Assembly (NCBI GenBank): GCA_030015575.1 | Contig: JASDDO010000018.1 | Span: forward strand, 231,989,138 to 232,053,137 | DNA from: Agapanthus africanus | Taxonomy: Eukaryota; Streptophyta; Magnoliopsida; Asparagales; Amaryllidaceae | DNA: 64,000 bases | Reading direction: 5' to 3' | Part shown: in pieces, positions 34,815 to 46,825 of the stretch | How the letters are laid out: each line of letters opens with the position of its first letter | How positions within the stretch are numbered: the stretch's first letter is position 1 | Program-made: the position numbers and the translations under genes | The notes under the pieces: generated by a model | Told to the model about the DNA's origin: nothing | What the model saw: only the letters and a program-made list of their open reading frames with translations | Databases searched by the model: none

Positions 34815-35951
34815 ATGGCTACGCGAGCTAGGCGAACCGCAGCCAGTGATGCAGCTAGGACAGATCTTCCTATGACGGTAACTGAAGCACAGGATATTCC
34901 AGCGGTACCAGAGCATGTTGATCCTCCTCCTCCAGATTGACTGAAAAGGATAAAGGAGGGCATGTTGGGTTTACAGCAGATGGTGGGGCAGTTGACTGAG
35001 GCCACCCATGTTCAGAGACAGGATCAGGCATCGACGATGGTAGAGCCCGTTGTACAGCCCGTGCAGACTGTCGCACTTGTAGACTTGAGGGTTATGGAGG
35101 TATCACTTCCGGAGTTTATAAGGTTGAGACCTCCAGTGTTTACGGGGATAGACGCAATAAAGGATCCTCAGTCATTTCTTGATAGAATGGCTAGGATCGG
35201 CAGGTCATTGAGATGTTCAGATGCGAGGTCGGTGGAGCTGACCAGCTTTCGATTAGAGGGACTTGCGTAGACAAGGTATGAGTCGATGGAGAGAGGGCGA
35301 GCCACAGGTCTTCTTCCGATGTCATGGACAGAGTTTTCTGAGGTTTTCCTTTCCAAATTCCTTCCGCTGAGCGTGAGAGATGCCAGAGCCAGCAGTTTCG
35401 AGGCGTTGCGAAAATCTGCAGATATGCCGGTGGCAGAGTATGGCTTGCAGTTTACCCAGTTATCACGCTATGCACCATACTTTGTTCCTACGGAGGAGCT
35501 CCGGGTGGAGAGGTTTGTGAGGAGCCTAGATACACAGCTATTCATTGCTATAGGCTCCCAGCATTTCAATACTTATACACAGGCCAAGGATGCAGCGATG
35601 CGAGTGGAGGAGCGTCTGAACGAGACATCGATTGGTCCAGAGCCGAAAAGGACCGGACCTTTTGGGTCAGTTACCAGGAAGTTTGGTAGAGGTCGAGGCA
35701 GACACTTTCCAGGCCGCAGTTTTGGTCGAGCTTGGGCTCAGGGCCAGATGTTCAGCTTGTACCCCGATGAGCAGAGGCCGCCACCGACATGGTTTAATTA
35801 TGGATGTCCAGGGCATTACGCTAGGGATTGTAGACTCCACGGAGGGACTGCATTTCCACAGGCTGCTTTACCCCGTCCACCTTCTACATCGATGGCATTA
35901 CTTCCTCCACCAGATGGTACTATACGCAAGGCCGTTGCACTGCGGGGTTAG
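34815..35951 (+). pseudogene. Gag (element C)
   Basis: One frame from ATG 34815, interrupted by TGA at 34938 and TAG at 35268, and ending TAG at 35949. It has an Ala/Arg-rich N-terminus, a helix (GMLGLQQMVGQ), then the retrotransposon gag core: FIRLRPPVFTG, DPQSFLDRM, and the capsid-like region MSWTEFSEVFLSKFLP and RYAPYFVP. The C-terminal zinc knuckle reads WFNYGCPGHYARDC: the last His and Cys are present, but the first two Cys positions are Trp and Tyr, so it should not bind zinc. Gag would form the particle and bind RNA; this copy cannot. Confidence 0.85.
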
Positions 35952-36428
35952 GGTTTTGCAGGATGTTTTCAGAGAGGACGAGGAGACTGTGGGAGAGGAT
36001 GTTAGGATGCTGGTCGGGGCCAGGCTCGGGTTTTTGCTTTGACTCCACAGGATGCCCAGGCATCCAACGTAGTTGTGACAGGTACTCTTTCCGTATGTTC
36101 CTTAGATGCACATATTTTATTTGATCCCGGTTCTATGCACTCTTACATGTCTGCACACTTTGCACTTTCTCTGGTGAGAGAGTCGTCGTTGTTAGAATTA
36201 CCGCTTGTTGTGATTACTCCTGTGGGAGATTCTTTTGTAGCCCGACACATATTCTAGTCCTGTTCAGTACTTATTGGTGATAGGGATTCGTTAGTCGATT
36301 GGATTCTCCTGGATATGCTAGATTTTGATGTACTTCTCTGTATGGATTGGCTGGCCGCTTATCATGCTTAATTTGATTGTTGGGGGAAAGCTGTCAGATT
36401 CTGTTTTCCAGACGAACCGATTTTTGTT
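35952..36428 (+). pseudogene. Aspartic protease (element C)
   Basis: Same frame as gag. A Gly/Arg/Cys-rich linker with one stop leads to LTPQDAQASN, then the retropepsin core LFDPGSMHSYMS with active-site Asp in FDPGS, a variant seen in some plant gypsy proteases. Stops at 36255 (ARHIF) and about 36368 break the C-terminal half. Confidence 0.8.
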
Positions 36429-37310
36429 GTGCAGGGAGACTACAGTATAACTCCTGCCAACCTAATTTCTGCTCTTTGTATGGGACAGCTCTTGAAGAAG
36501 GGTTGTTGTGGGATCTTAGCGTTTATTCAGGAAGTAGGAGCTGCTAAGGTCCCGTTGGACCAGGTTCCAATCGTACGAGAATTTCTTGATGTGTTCCCTG
36601 CTGAGTTACCAGGATTGCCGCCTGATTGTGATATCAAATTTTGCATTGACTTGATTCCGGGTGCGAGGCATATTTTTATATCGCCTTATCGGCTGGCCCC
36701 GACGGAGCTAAAAGAGCTCAAGGGTCAGTGGGAAGAATTGCTTGATAGGGGGCTCGTTCGTCCGAGTGTATCGCCGTGGGGAGCTCCTGTCTTGTTCGTT
36801 AAAAAGAAGGGCGGCAGCATGAGATTGTGCATCGACTAAAGGCAGCTGAATCGAGTTACGGTGCGAAATAAGTATCCATTACCTCGTATTAATGAATTAT
36901 TCGATCATCTGCAGTGAGCTAGCTATTTCTCGAAGATCAATTTGCGGTCAGGGTATCACCAATTAAGAGTATGGAAAGATGACATTCCGAAGACTGCTTC
37001 TCGCACACGATACGGACATTATGAGTTTTTGGTGATGTCGTTCGGGCTCACCAATGCCCCAGCAGCTTTCATGGATATGATGAACCGCATTTTCAGGCCG
37101 TTTCTTCATCAGTTCATTATTGTATTCATTGATGATATTCTTGTATACTCCCGTAGTCGAGATGAGCATTAGCAGCACTTGCGAATTACATTGCAGATTT
37201 TGAGGGAACACCAGTTGTTTGCTAAATTCTCCAAGTGTGCTTTCTGGCTGGTTAGTGTGGATTTCTTAGGTTATGTAGTTACGAGAGATAGTATATGTGT
37301 GGACCCAAAG
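36429..37310 (+). pseudogene. Reverse transcriptase (element C)
   Basis: Same frame as gag and protease. It starts with the gypsy RT lead-in ([25 protein letters not shown]), then the fingers [20 protein letters not shown], a stop at 36837, the palm [23 protein letters not shown], and the catalytic box FIDDILVYS (YxDD type). Further stops at 36916 and 37170. A frameshift follows at about 37320-37335 near DPKKIEAV. Catalytic Asp residues are kept, but the frame is broken. Confidence 0.88.
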
Positions 37311-38130
37311 AAGATCGAGGCAGTAAGCACTGGCCCAGACCTATATCAGTTATGGAGATTCGTAGGTTTTTGGGTTTGGCCGGTTACTACCGATGTTTTG
37401 TGCAGGATTTTTCTCGTATCGCTACACCGTTGACAGGGTTGACCAGGAAGGAAGTTTCATTTCTTTGGACAGAGGCATGCGAGCAGAGTTTTCAGCAGTT
37501 AAAGACTCGCTTGACGACTGCACCAGTCTTATCTTTACCTTCTGGGTCAGGTGGTTTTGTTGTCTATTATGACGCCTCTCGAGTGGGTTTAGGATGCGTG
37601 TTGATACAGCATGTCAGAGTCGTCGCTTATGTTTATCGGCGGTTGAAGAAGCACGAGCAGAATTATCCCACTCATGACTTAGAGATGGCCTCGGTGGTCT
37701 TCGCACTCAAGATTTGGAGGCATTACTTATACGGTGAGTCGTGCCAGATATTCACAGACCACAAGAACTTAAATTATATCTTTCAACAGCGGGATCTGAA
37801 TTTGAGGCAGCGTCGTCGGATGGAGCTCGTGAAGGACTTTGACTGTAAGATTCTTTATCATCCGGGCAAGGTGAATGTTGTGGAAAATGCATTGAGTTTG
37901 AGGCCTGGAGGTAGCTTATCTTATTTTACCACAGTGCAGAGGAAGTCTTCCGCAGATTGGCAGATTCTATGTGACAGCCGAGTACAGTTTGAGTTTCCGT
38001 CGACAGGGGGACAACTCACTCATATCCGCAGCCTTCCACAGTTACTTGATCGCATCGAAGAGGCACAGACCGCCGATGCCCGCTTATCGGAGATCATAGA
38101 GCAGGTTAGACAGGGTAGAGATTCTGAGTT
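37311..38130 (+). pseudogene. RNase H (element C)
   Basis: Continues in the shifted frame (ORF 37295-38293). RT thumb [15 protein letters not shown], then RNase H with YYDAS (Asp), LEMASVVFAL (Glu) and IFTDHKNL (Asp). The fourth acidic site reads NVVENALS, with Asn where Asp is usual, so activity was probably already impaired. It ends before the integrase zinc region. Confidence 0.85.
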
Positions 38131-39482
38131 CGTGATCGATGACCATGGAGTGTTACGATTTGGGACTCGTCTTTGCGTGCCAGATTCTGAGGGACTTAGG
38201 CACAAGATCTTAGAGGGGGCGCATCGGTCAGCATATAATATTCATCCGGTTTCCACCAAGATGTATCATGACTTGAGAGATGTCTACTGGTAGGAAGGGA
38301 TGAAGAGAGATGTCACGGAGTTTGTTTCGAGATACTTTACTTGCCAGCAAGTCAAGGCCGAGCACCAGAGGCCAGCAGGAGAGTTACAGCCCTTGCCCAT
38401 TCCGGAGTGGAAATAGGAGCAGATCTCCATGGATTTCATTGTGGGTCTGCCCAGGACTAGCAGAGGGTATGATTCCATCTGGGTGATTGTGGATCGATTG
38501 ACGAAGACAGCTCATTTTTTTTCCGGTGAAGACGACGTATGGATATGCGCAGTATACCCAGATCTACATTGACAAGATTGTACGGTTGGATGGAATTCTG
38601 ACTTCCATTGAATCCGATAGAGGCACACAGTTCACCGGCCGATTAAGGCAGAAACTTCATGACGCTCTAGGCACCCGATCGAGTTTCAGTACAGCTTTCC
38701 ACCCGCAGACCGACGGTCAGTTAGAGCAAACCATACAGACTCTTAAGGATATGCTCCAAGCCTGTAGTCTAGATTTCGGTGGCAGTTGGGATCGTCACGT
38801 TCCCTTGATAGAGTTCTCCTACAATAACAGCTTTCAGGAGACGATTCAGATGGCCCCCTTCGAAGCTTTGTATGGGAGAAAATGTCGTTCGCCCGTTTGC
38901 TGGACGGAACTGAGCGAGAGCAGCATTTTAGGACCGCAGCTAGTGCAGGAGACTATAGAAAAGATCCAGTTGATTCGGGACAGGATGAGAGCGGCCCAGA
39001 GCAGACATAAATCTTATGCTGATCGACGTCGTCGCAGACTTGAGTTTGATGTGGGAGACCATGTGTTCCTCCGTGTCTCTCTGATGAAGGGTGTGATGCG
39101 TTTCGGGAAAAAGGGGAAGCTCAGTCCTAGATATGTCGGACCCTATGAGAATATGGAGAGGGTGGGTGCTGTAGCTTATCGTTTAGCACTTCAACCAAGT
39201 TTTTCCGATGTACATCCAGTGTTCCATGTTTCTATGCTTCACAAGTACCTTCACTATCCATCTCACGCGATCCAGCATCAGACTATAAAGCTTGAGCGGG
39301 ATTTATCCTATACTGAGCAGCAGGTAGCTATTCTTGACCGGCAGGTAAATAAACTATGATCAGGGTACTTCCATCCGTAAAGGATTTTTGGCGAGGACCA
39401 AATAGCGAGGAGGTCACTTGGGAGGCTGAGGATGACATACGGAAGAAATTCTCATATCTTTTTGAAGGTACGTGTACTTAAG
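38131..39482 (+). pseudogene. Integrase with chromodomain-like tail (element C)
   Basis: HHCC zinc region (AHRSAYNIHPVSTKMY ... TCQQVKAEH) with stops at 38291 and 38414 where Trp is usual. Core: MDFIVGLP (first Asp), SDRGTQF (second Asp), and the Glu in TDGQLEQ. A frameshift lies in a T-run at about 38514-38522. The C-terminal domain GKLSPRYVGPYE and HPVFHVSML is followed by a stop at 39357. In the next frame an acidic tail with EEVTWEAEDD follows, as in the chromodomain of Tekay/Del chromoviruses, which targets insertion to heterochromatin. Confidence 0.87.
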
Positions 39483-39504
39483 TTTTAAATTTGGGGACCG
39501 AAAT

Positions 39505-39520
39505 TTCTTAAGGGGGATAT
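39505..39520 (+). other. Element C polypurine tract
   Basis: TTCTTAAGGGGGATAT directly before the 3' LTR start. Confidence 0.85.
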
Positions 39521-42332
39521 TGTAACATTTTGAAATATTTTAGATAATTAATTATTTTATTTATTTAATTATAAATGTTATTTTAATTTTATTGTAACAA
39601 AAAGACCTTTTAATATGTGGTAGAATAATTTAGTAAAGAAAGTAGTTTGTTTATATAATAATAAGTGTCAAGAGGGGTTTTGTGGAAAGTTTAATTCTTT
39701 GTGGAAATTGGAGTTTGTGTGAGGGTTTATATGTGAAAGGGTTAGGTCATGGTTAAGCCTAATTCAACCACATAGATATCATACCCTAGGTTAAATATCA
39801 AGCCCACACCTCCTACTTGAATGAATGTACACCACTCTTTCTTGGTGACACCTCCTCCTAACCTTATCACTCCTTATTCTTATCTTTTCATTGTGTTTCA
39901 GTTGATATATCAAGTTTGGAAACAAATTAACTAACTTAGAAAAAGAAAGTCTTAGACCTCACCGAAGAAAGGGAAAAGAAAAGAGAAGCTAAGTACTAGT
40001 GATCCTTACTTCAACCCTCAAGCTTGGATTACATGTGCTTGTGCATTTTTGAAGGAGCCTTTCAGTGGATCATTCAATTGGTATAAGTTTCAACCCTGAA
40101 GATTTTTTGTTCAATAGTATAGAAGTATGATATCACTACCTATCGTATTTAGATAAACTATGGCTCTGTTTTGAATATGCTATAGTCTGGATAATCTTTA
40201 ACAAAATCAAACAGTACCTTAGCCTTAATGATTGGACCTAGAATACACACTAGAAACATGGACCCATTCTTTGAACTTTCAACCGGCGACAATCCCTTTT
40301 TTCCGTTCTCGCCGGTTTTTCTAGAGAGTTGGCTGTTGAGTTTTCTAGGGTAGCTCTCTGTATATATTTTAGGGTATCTGGTATAGTTAGATTATGTTAT
40401 ATGTTCTGTATATAAAATCTGGGAACAAATTCTTGTTTTAGGTTTTAGTTCTAAATACGATATGGATATTTCGTATCACGATTCCGTTTTTCCTGTTACG
40501 AACAGCGAATGGTTAGCTCAGGTTAGTATAAGGTTTAGATAGTTCGCAATATTCGCACAAAGCATGTTTAGTATGTAAGTCTTGTAGTTTCATGTTTTCA
40601 CCGTATCGGAGATTACCCGTTTCTTATATGAAAGTTAATTTCGATGTTAGGTTCGACCGCGGGGACTTGGGAAGCCGCAAGAAAAGAAAAGGGGTTGATG
40701 ACATCCGAGTAGATTCGACGTATTCTGGTGAGTAGACTAAACATCTATCGGGGGATTTTGTATGGATGGCGTAATACGCCCGTGATTTTAAGTTTAGTTA
40801 TAATTGTTTCCATTTACATTTTGTATAAAATTAGAATTAAGAAACTTCATCGTATGCATTCATATCTATAAATCGCCATGTTTAACAATTGCCAGGACAC
40901 TGCACTAATTGTCGATGAGTCATATTGCACGTGAACATACCTACATGTTACACTACAACTCATCGGTATTGACATGGCACGTAACCACTTAGAACCTGCT
41001 ATGTCACATATGATTCACTTCATACCATAAGCATCATTTATAGTAGTTGTTTTGCATTGCTGTTATTATTAACACTTATCATGTTTCCCTTTCAATTGTT
41101 ATTAATTGTAGCACAAGATGTATTGGATTTTGACAATTTCTGGTTTTGAGTTTTATACACTATTAAGTTATATTCAGTAGTTCTTCATGATTGATGTGAT
41201 ATGTCCACCATTAGATGTCATTTATATGATTTTGTTTTATTCCGGACCGAGTATGGGAGCTATACGGTTGCGTATTCTTACGTTATACGGACTGAGTGGG
41301 GGAGTATACAGTCGGACTCATGGTGGACCCGGTTGAGACCGAGGGGCAGGAAAGCCGCATTTGAGGCGGGGAGCCTAGCGAGGATACTCGATACCGGAGA
41401 TAGTTGTAAAACACGGCGGTTATCTGGTGGATACCGACCGATGATACTGATTGACAGGATCGTTCGGCGAATGACGTCTGCTAAAACGGAAGATTTGTGC
41501 CGATGTTGGACACGGAAAAAGAATCTTAAATTGGAAATGACCAATATTCAGAGATATTTGATGAGATTTCAGTATTGTGTTATACAATTATTTAGTACAT
41601 ATTCATGCATCAATGTGATACTATACATCATGCTTGTCTTGTCGCTTTTACCATTATTCCGGCATGGTTACAATATCAACTGTTAGATATTAGTTTTGCT
41701 CACTGAGTTGGCAACTCACCCACGTTGTGCCAAAGTTCCTTGCAGAAGACGCATGGACGCATAGCAGCAGTGCGGATCCACTTGTCAACTTATATCGCTT
41801 ATTTTGCTAGGTGGGTTACATATACAGTGACCGTCTATTTTTGATATATGTATTTTGGATCTAGTATCACTCCATCAGACCCTGTATATTTGACTTAGAA
41901 CAAAATTTGTTTGTATATGTTTTGTTTTGATTGAGTGAGATTGTCTATTGTGTTAATTTATTCTTTATTTACTTATGCATGAAATTCTTCACTTGAGCGT
42001 CTTAGTGTTGTTGTGTATTGATTTCCGTCGTCTGGCGTTATTTTTGCTCCCAACTAAGGATGCAACTTATTTAAACATTTTATAACTGCTTTTAATAACA
42101 ATTAAAGAGGAGGTGCTTTCGAAATTTTAAATGCTAAAAATCAGTTGTTTAGATTTCATTTCTTAAAAATCATTTGACATGCTACCTTATTCTTCTTACT
42201 TAAAAACTGAAATTTTATTATTTCCGTAAATGGGGTTTTGATCTTGGTTTCTGGCTTGCTCAGATTGTGTCGGCATCTTTAGATGTCATACAATCTAAGT
42301 GTCGGTTACGCACCAAATTTCGGGTCGTGACA
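39521..42332 (+). repeat. Element C, 3' LTR
   Basis: 2812 bp, TGTAACATT...GGGTCGTGACA. It carries the hairpin at 40910-40968 and the 20-nt motif at 41713-41732. Confidence 0.9.
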
Positions 42333-42583
42333 ATTTGTTAGGTATGAAATTCGGAATATGTGATATTCCGGGTTTATGATGTTTAAGGAATTCATATGGT
42401 TAGGCATGAAATCAAAAGTATGTGATACATTGGGTTTATGATGTCTAAGGTGGTTGCGGATTCCAATTGTTGTAGATTTTCACTTTCTTTTCTGCGACCG
42501 TAAGTGTAATATGTGGTGTATCGCCGGTTTCGTTACTATATGTCAACGACAATTGGGATACGCATATTTACATACATTGATGA
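42333..42583 (+). mobile_element. Fragment of an A-like copia leader (element K)
   Basis: Matches the sense (minus) strand of leader A at about 12560-12305: TTAGGCATGAAAT, CACTTTCTTTTCTG, GACCGTAAGTGTAATATGTG, GCCGGTTTCGTT and ATGTCAACGACAATTGGGAT. It is bounded by gypsy C on the left and copia D on the right, both probably inserted in it. Confidence 0.75.
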
Positions 42584-44604
42584 TGTTAGTAATATATGCC
42601 GTAGAGGACATTATTATATCATACTAGATTGTATATTAGTTAATGGGAGCTTGGGATATACACGGATATAGAAACAGTCTTGCTCGAAATGGTTGTATGC
42701 TACCTAGTTTTTTCTACCTCAATATGTGCATGTGTTTCTTTTAGCATATCGCTTATACATATTGGTAGAGCCCTTAGGATCTTTGCTTGATTATCAGCGT
42801 TGTGATGGCAGTCACACTAGTAGGGGATGGATAGTCTATAAGCACATCCTATACAGGTCCCTAGTCGTAGGATTATCGAGATGGAGCATCGATACTCAAC
42901 AGTAGACTAGTGTATACGCTTCTCATCCCAGCAAGGGAGATGGTCTTTCCCACAGCCATCAGTACGTCGTACTGGAGATAGTATGTAGGTTCTCATTAGG
43001 CTATGAGTACACTCGACACGACTCATGGGGAACTGTTGGTGGGTATTATACCTGTCGTCGGGTAGCAGTTCCCAGGTGACATGAGTGTAGCTTAGTCCGT
43101 CGACTTGACACTGCTACTTCGTCTCGAGTGTGTTCCTACTGTACTTTGATTACTACCCTACCACAGCTCAAAGGAGTCGTGCAAACAGTTAGTAGTTGGG
43201 TGCAATCCCGAAACACTTGGAGGCAGTGGCGGTTAGATAGGATCGTCTCTCCCGGTATTGGGGGTTAATATCGTGCTATGTTCGGAAGGCCATTACACAA
43301 AGTCCTTGGCCAAGGCAAGCGAGATTTACTGGTAGGTATTCCATTAGTTTCTCAAGGTGTATTAGGCTACTCTCCGACATGAGTTATTGCCCTATTAACG
43401 GTCTGACGATTACCGCCCCCTAGGCCCGATATGCGATACTCTTAGACGAACAGACCGGACTGTACAGAGATTGTCACATTCAGGCTCAGTAGGAGTTCGG
43501 ATGAGTTAGCTCATCGGCCTTCTTATCGATATCTACCTGGGGACCGTTACGTGCAGCTAGTACCGCTTGCGGCCTGTGGTTAAACCCACTGCCAGAGTAG
43601 TGTCGAGTCATTAGAGTCCTACATAGAGAGTTTTCCTGTACCGGGCAAAAGGTGTAGAGGCCGTATGGTTTTACGGCAGGGCTTCGATCACGTACGTGCA
43701 CTTGTGCGCATATGATGTTCGGGGGGATAATACTATTGGGCTATGGTTTAAGCCGGATCCTAGTATTATATTGATGGATCAGTTTCGTCTCTTTGTATTC
43801 ATGTTTCTCGGAATACGGATGTGGGTATGTATATATGGATGAGAGGGGCATAGAAGGAAACACCTCATTAGGTTTTTGACCATTGACTTGATTAAAACAA
43901 TTTTGAGGTGGAGTAAAGTATTTGTTCTATTTATAAATGATAATTGTTGCATGGCTACTTGTATTGACTACTTAACTTGGTTTGACCACTTTACTTGGTT
44001 TGACACTTTGATTAGATATTTCTTGTGAGATATTTTGTGGCACTAGATATTTTGGGTGAGATATTTTCTTGCCATGCTTGTAGTCAAATCAAGTGAGCCA
44101 TCTCATTTTATCATTATCATTTTCAAAAATCATTTCTCTTTACTCATGTTAGCTCTCTTCTTCTTCCTCACATCAAAAATCCTAAAAGCTCTCATGTGTT
44201 GAGAATCTTAGGGTTTCAAGAGACAAATAAATCCATCTTCATACTCTATATCACCTAGGCCATCATGTTTAGTAAGCTTGTTGCCCTAGTTACCTCGGTT
44301 TAGAGGTAGAGCTCGGACTATAGACGCTCGGGTGGATCGTCTTTAACTCGAGGAGGCCGTCGAGGTTGCTACGATCTAGATCAATCCTTAGAGCTTATGA
44401 AAACGAGGAGGACAACGGAGAAGACCCGAAGGACTTGTATCATGATGTATAACATTCTTTCCGAGTAGTTAAATCTCATGTAGTTTGCTTGCTAGAGTTT
44501 ATGGACGATCCTTGGTTCTAGTCGTTGTTGCGAAGCACGTAAAAATCTTTTTTTGCAAATTCCGCCTCGCCGCGAACTCATGGGGTGCACGATATCGACT
44601 TACA
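42584..44604 (+). repeat. Element D, 5' LTR
   Basis: 2021 bp, TGTTAGTAATATATGCC...CGACTTACA. The H fragment (3063-4229) belongs to the same family. Non-coding. Confidence 0.88.
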
Positions 44605-44605
44605 G

Positions 44606-44618
44606 TGGTTTCAGAGCC
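44606..44618 (+). other. Element D primer-binding site
   Basis: TGGTTTCAGAGCC, one mismatch (T for A) from the tRNA-Met complement. Confidence 0.85.
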
Positions 44619-44729
44619 ACTCAAAACCTTAGATAGCTTGTAGCGATGTTAGAATTACCCCATTTTTTGTCGCGCAAAAACTACCAAAAAAATAGTTTTC
44701 AAAAATAAAGTTTTGAGTTGTTTGCATAT

Positions 44730-44921
44730 CCCGTGGGCTCACGGTTTGAACTGAGAACCCACGGGGTTGAGCGTGCGCACCCCGGGGACCCTCTGCGGGG
44801 ATGAACGGCTAGACCCACTCCCCAAGACCACCACAAGGTGGTCTTGGCGGTAGGGACCCGAAACTGCCCCACCTTGGGCAGTTTTGGGTCTGCCTCACCC
44901 CCTGGCCACCTCGTGGTGGCC
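44730..44921. repeat. Cluster of four hairpins downstream of the primer site, element D
   Basis: CCCGTGGG (44730-44737) with CCCACGGG (44758-44765); CAAGACCACC (44823-44832) with GGTGGTCTTG (44837-44846), loop ACAA; AAACTGCCC (44861-44869) with GGGCAGTTT (44876-44884); GGCCACC (44904-44910) with GGTGGCC (44915-44921), loop TCGT. All are 125-320 nt from the LTR end, as in A and B. Confidence 0.88.
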
Positions 44922-46091
44922 TCAGGAATGGGGTTTACCCTATAGGCCCCCCGACTCAAAGTTAATTTCATGCTCTAACTTTCCGTGAAGGTTTGGCCGG
45001 GTTTCGAGATTGTTTCGACTCCCGAATTTGCTTAAAACGATCGTTTTTGAAACTTTAGCTCATTGGATTTTCAGCTTTTGGAAAATTGGTCAAGTTTGCT
45101 AATTGCGTGCGGAATTCTAATGTCGTAGTTACTTTACAAGCTTTATGTTGTATATATATTTTTGGAAACGTCGACTAATTGCTATACGTCGATTAGTCGG
45201 GGTTGCACATATCTGTGATGTTGTTGTGATAGTTTGTGTATATGAACTTGTTGGATCATCGTGGATGAATAGCCGGGATGTGAGATGATGGTTTTCATTC
45301 TTTCATTTGATGTAAATTTGTAAAGTGATGTAATATTATTTTTGCGGGGCACATCTCGGTTGAGCTTGAAGCCACCTTTGTATTATTTCTTTTACTGTTT
45401 TTACTCCTATGATAGACCCAAGGTGGGGTGCACAAACTACCAGGTACTTTGAAGTGCCGAGTGGCCTACTCACTTTGTTGAGGGAGGTTGCTTCATTTCG
45501 GGTATTTGGCGGGTAGTTTGCCGCACCCGTAGGGGTCTAGGGTTTGGTTTGGCTATTCATCACGACCGTAGTATCCGTCTTTCGTTACAGGCTCAAACGA
45601 AACGCGGAATTCCTAGTATATCCAATGCGTTCATCTGTGATCTGGAATGCATATCATTGCGTCTGACAAATAGATATTATTATATATATATATATATTAT
45701 ATAATAGACGTTGCTTATGTTTTGCATCCACGCTAGTCCAGCCCCTGCTCTGTCGTTAGTTAAGTAACCTAACGGGTGATGACGGGGCCCCGTGGCGAAT
45801 GCGGATGGCATGAGCGTACGTTGTATTTTCGTTGTTTTCTGAAATGGAGGTTAATGGATGGGACTGCATTAAATTAATGCAAAGCAAACAATCCAAAGCT
45901 GAATTATTGGAACAAATTTTTAAAACCACTCGGTTATTTTAAAACAGGAGACTTTTAAATGCGGAGCTTAAACCACTCCTTTTAAAAACTATCAGGTTCC
46001 TTCGATTATATCAAGTTCACTACGTTCACGGTTTCGCCAAAACCATTTGTAGCCCTCTGTCATTTCAGTTGAATATTTAGTAGTATTCAAG

Positions 46092-46300
46092 CTATGTATT
46101 TTGACCTTCGCCAAAGCATAGTGTTTGGTAGCTGCTGGATATTCATCTATAGCATAGATAGATGCGTTTGTTTGGGACAGTCATACTACTATTTTGGCCT
46201 TCGTCAAGGGTTTGTACGGGTGGGTTCTAATTAACCTGGACAATGATGGGTAGAACTTAACTTGTGTCTTATGATATGTTGCCTTCGTCAAGGTCATAAG
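46092..46300 (+). other. Triplet of stem-loops in copia leader, element D
   Basis: Cores TTGACCTTCGCCAA (46101-46114), TTGGCCTTCGTCAA (46194-46207) and TTGCCTTCGTCAA (46279-46291). The outer arms of the first are CTATG (46092-46096) with CATAG (46117-46121). Those of the third are CTTATGA (46268-46274) with TCATAAG (46294-46300). The middle one has weaker arms. Confidence 0.75.
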
Positions 46301-46757
46301 AGCATGGGGCAAAAATCAACATCAAGAGTATCTAAGGAAACTGAAACTTGCTAGTGCTGCATACAATTTGGGGTGTGATAATGTTGGTAGGATTCCTTCA
46401 CGATTATCACATAATGATATTTGGATCCCGATTCTACTGTGAGTATCCGCTACTCCTCGGGAGATTCTTCACTTAACGATCAATGCTATAAACTAAGTAG
46501 GTGTCTAGAACAGTGTTAGCGGGGGTACGCCTCCAGGGAAAAGAGTTTATTTAATTAAGGAACTTATTGAAAGCGTCGTAAAACCTCCCTCGAAGTACCG
46601 ACACAAGCCTAACTGAACGTTAAGAAATTATTGTACGGTGAGATTAATCCTGACTAATTCTTCTCTTATGGTTTGAGGAAGAATTCGAGAAACGGTGGGA
46701 GCCATCCTGTTTAGATAAACAAAAAACCAATCTAAACATCCAAGAGCATCATGCTGA

Positions 46758-46786
46758 GTGTTTTCTTCTCTCTCTCCTAATTGCAG
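46758..46786 (+). promoter_or_regulatory. Splice-acceptor-like tract before gag, element D
   Basis: GTGTTTTCTTCTCTCTCTCC then TAATTGCAG, 39 nt before the gag ATG at 46826. The TAAT may serve as part of a branch site. Confidence 0.5.
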
Positions 46787-46825
46787 CGACTAGGTGACCA
46801 GATTATGTTACAGATAGTTAATAAA

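Larger units (their letters stand above)
31719..42332 (+). mobile_element. Ty3/gypsy chromovirus C (Tekay/Del-like), full structure, decayed
   Basis: 10.6 kb with LTRs of 2817 and 2812 bp, a primer site, a polypurine tract and gag, protease, RT, RNase H, integrase and a chromodomain-like tail in gypsy order. LTRs differ at roughly 4 percent of positions in sampled stretches, so it is older than A and B. Flanks AATTG and ATTTG look like an eroded 5-bp target duplication. Gag through RT stays in one frame and is broken mainly by nonsense codons. Confidence 0.92.
44619..46786 (+). other. Element D leader
   Basis: Non-coding, homologous in parts to leader B (reversed strand). It holds a GC-rich hairpin cluster (44730-44921), an AT dinucleotide run (45676-45705), the stem-loop triplet (46092-46300) and a splice-acceptor-like end (46758-46786). 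No gene. Confidence 0.75.

Noticed and set aside
45676..45705. AT run as a possible TATA promoter or origin
   Set aside because: Simple AT dinucleotide repeat in leader D; no further promoter evidence.
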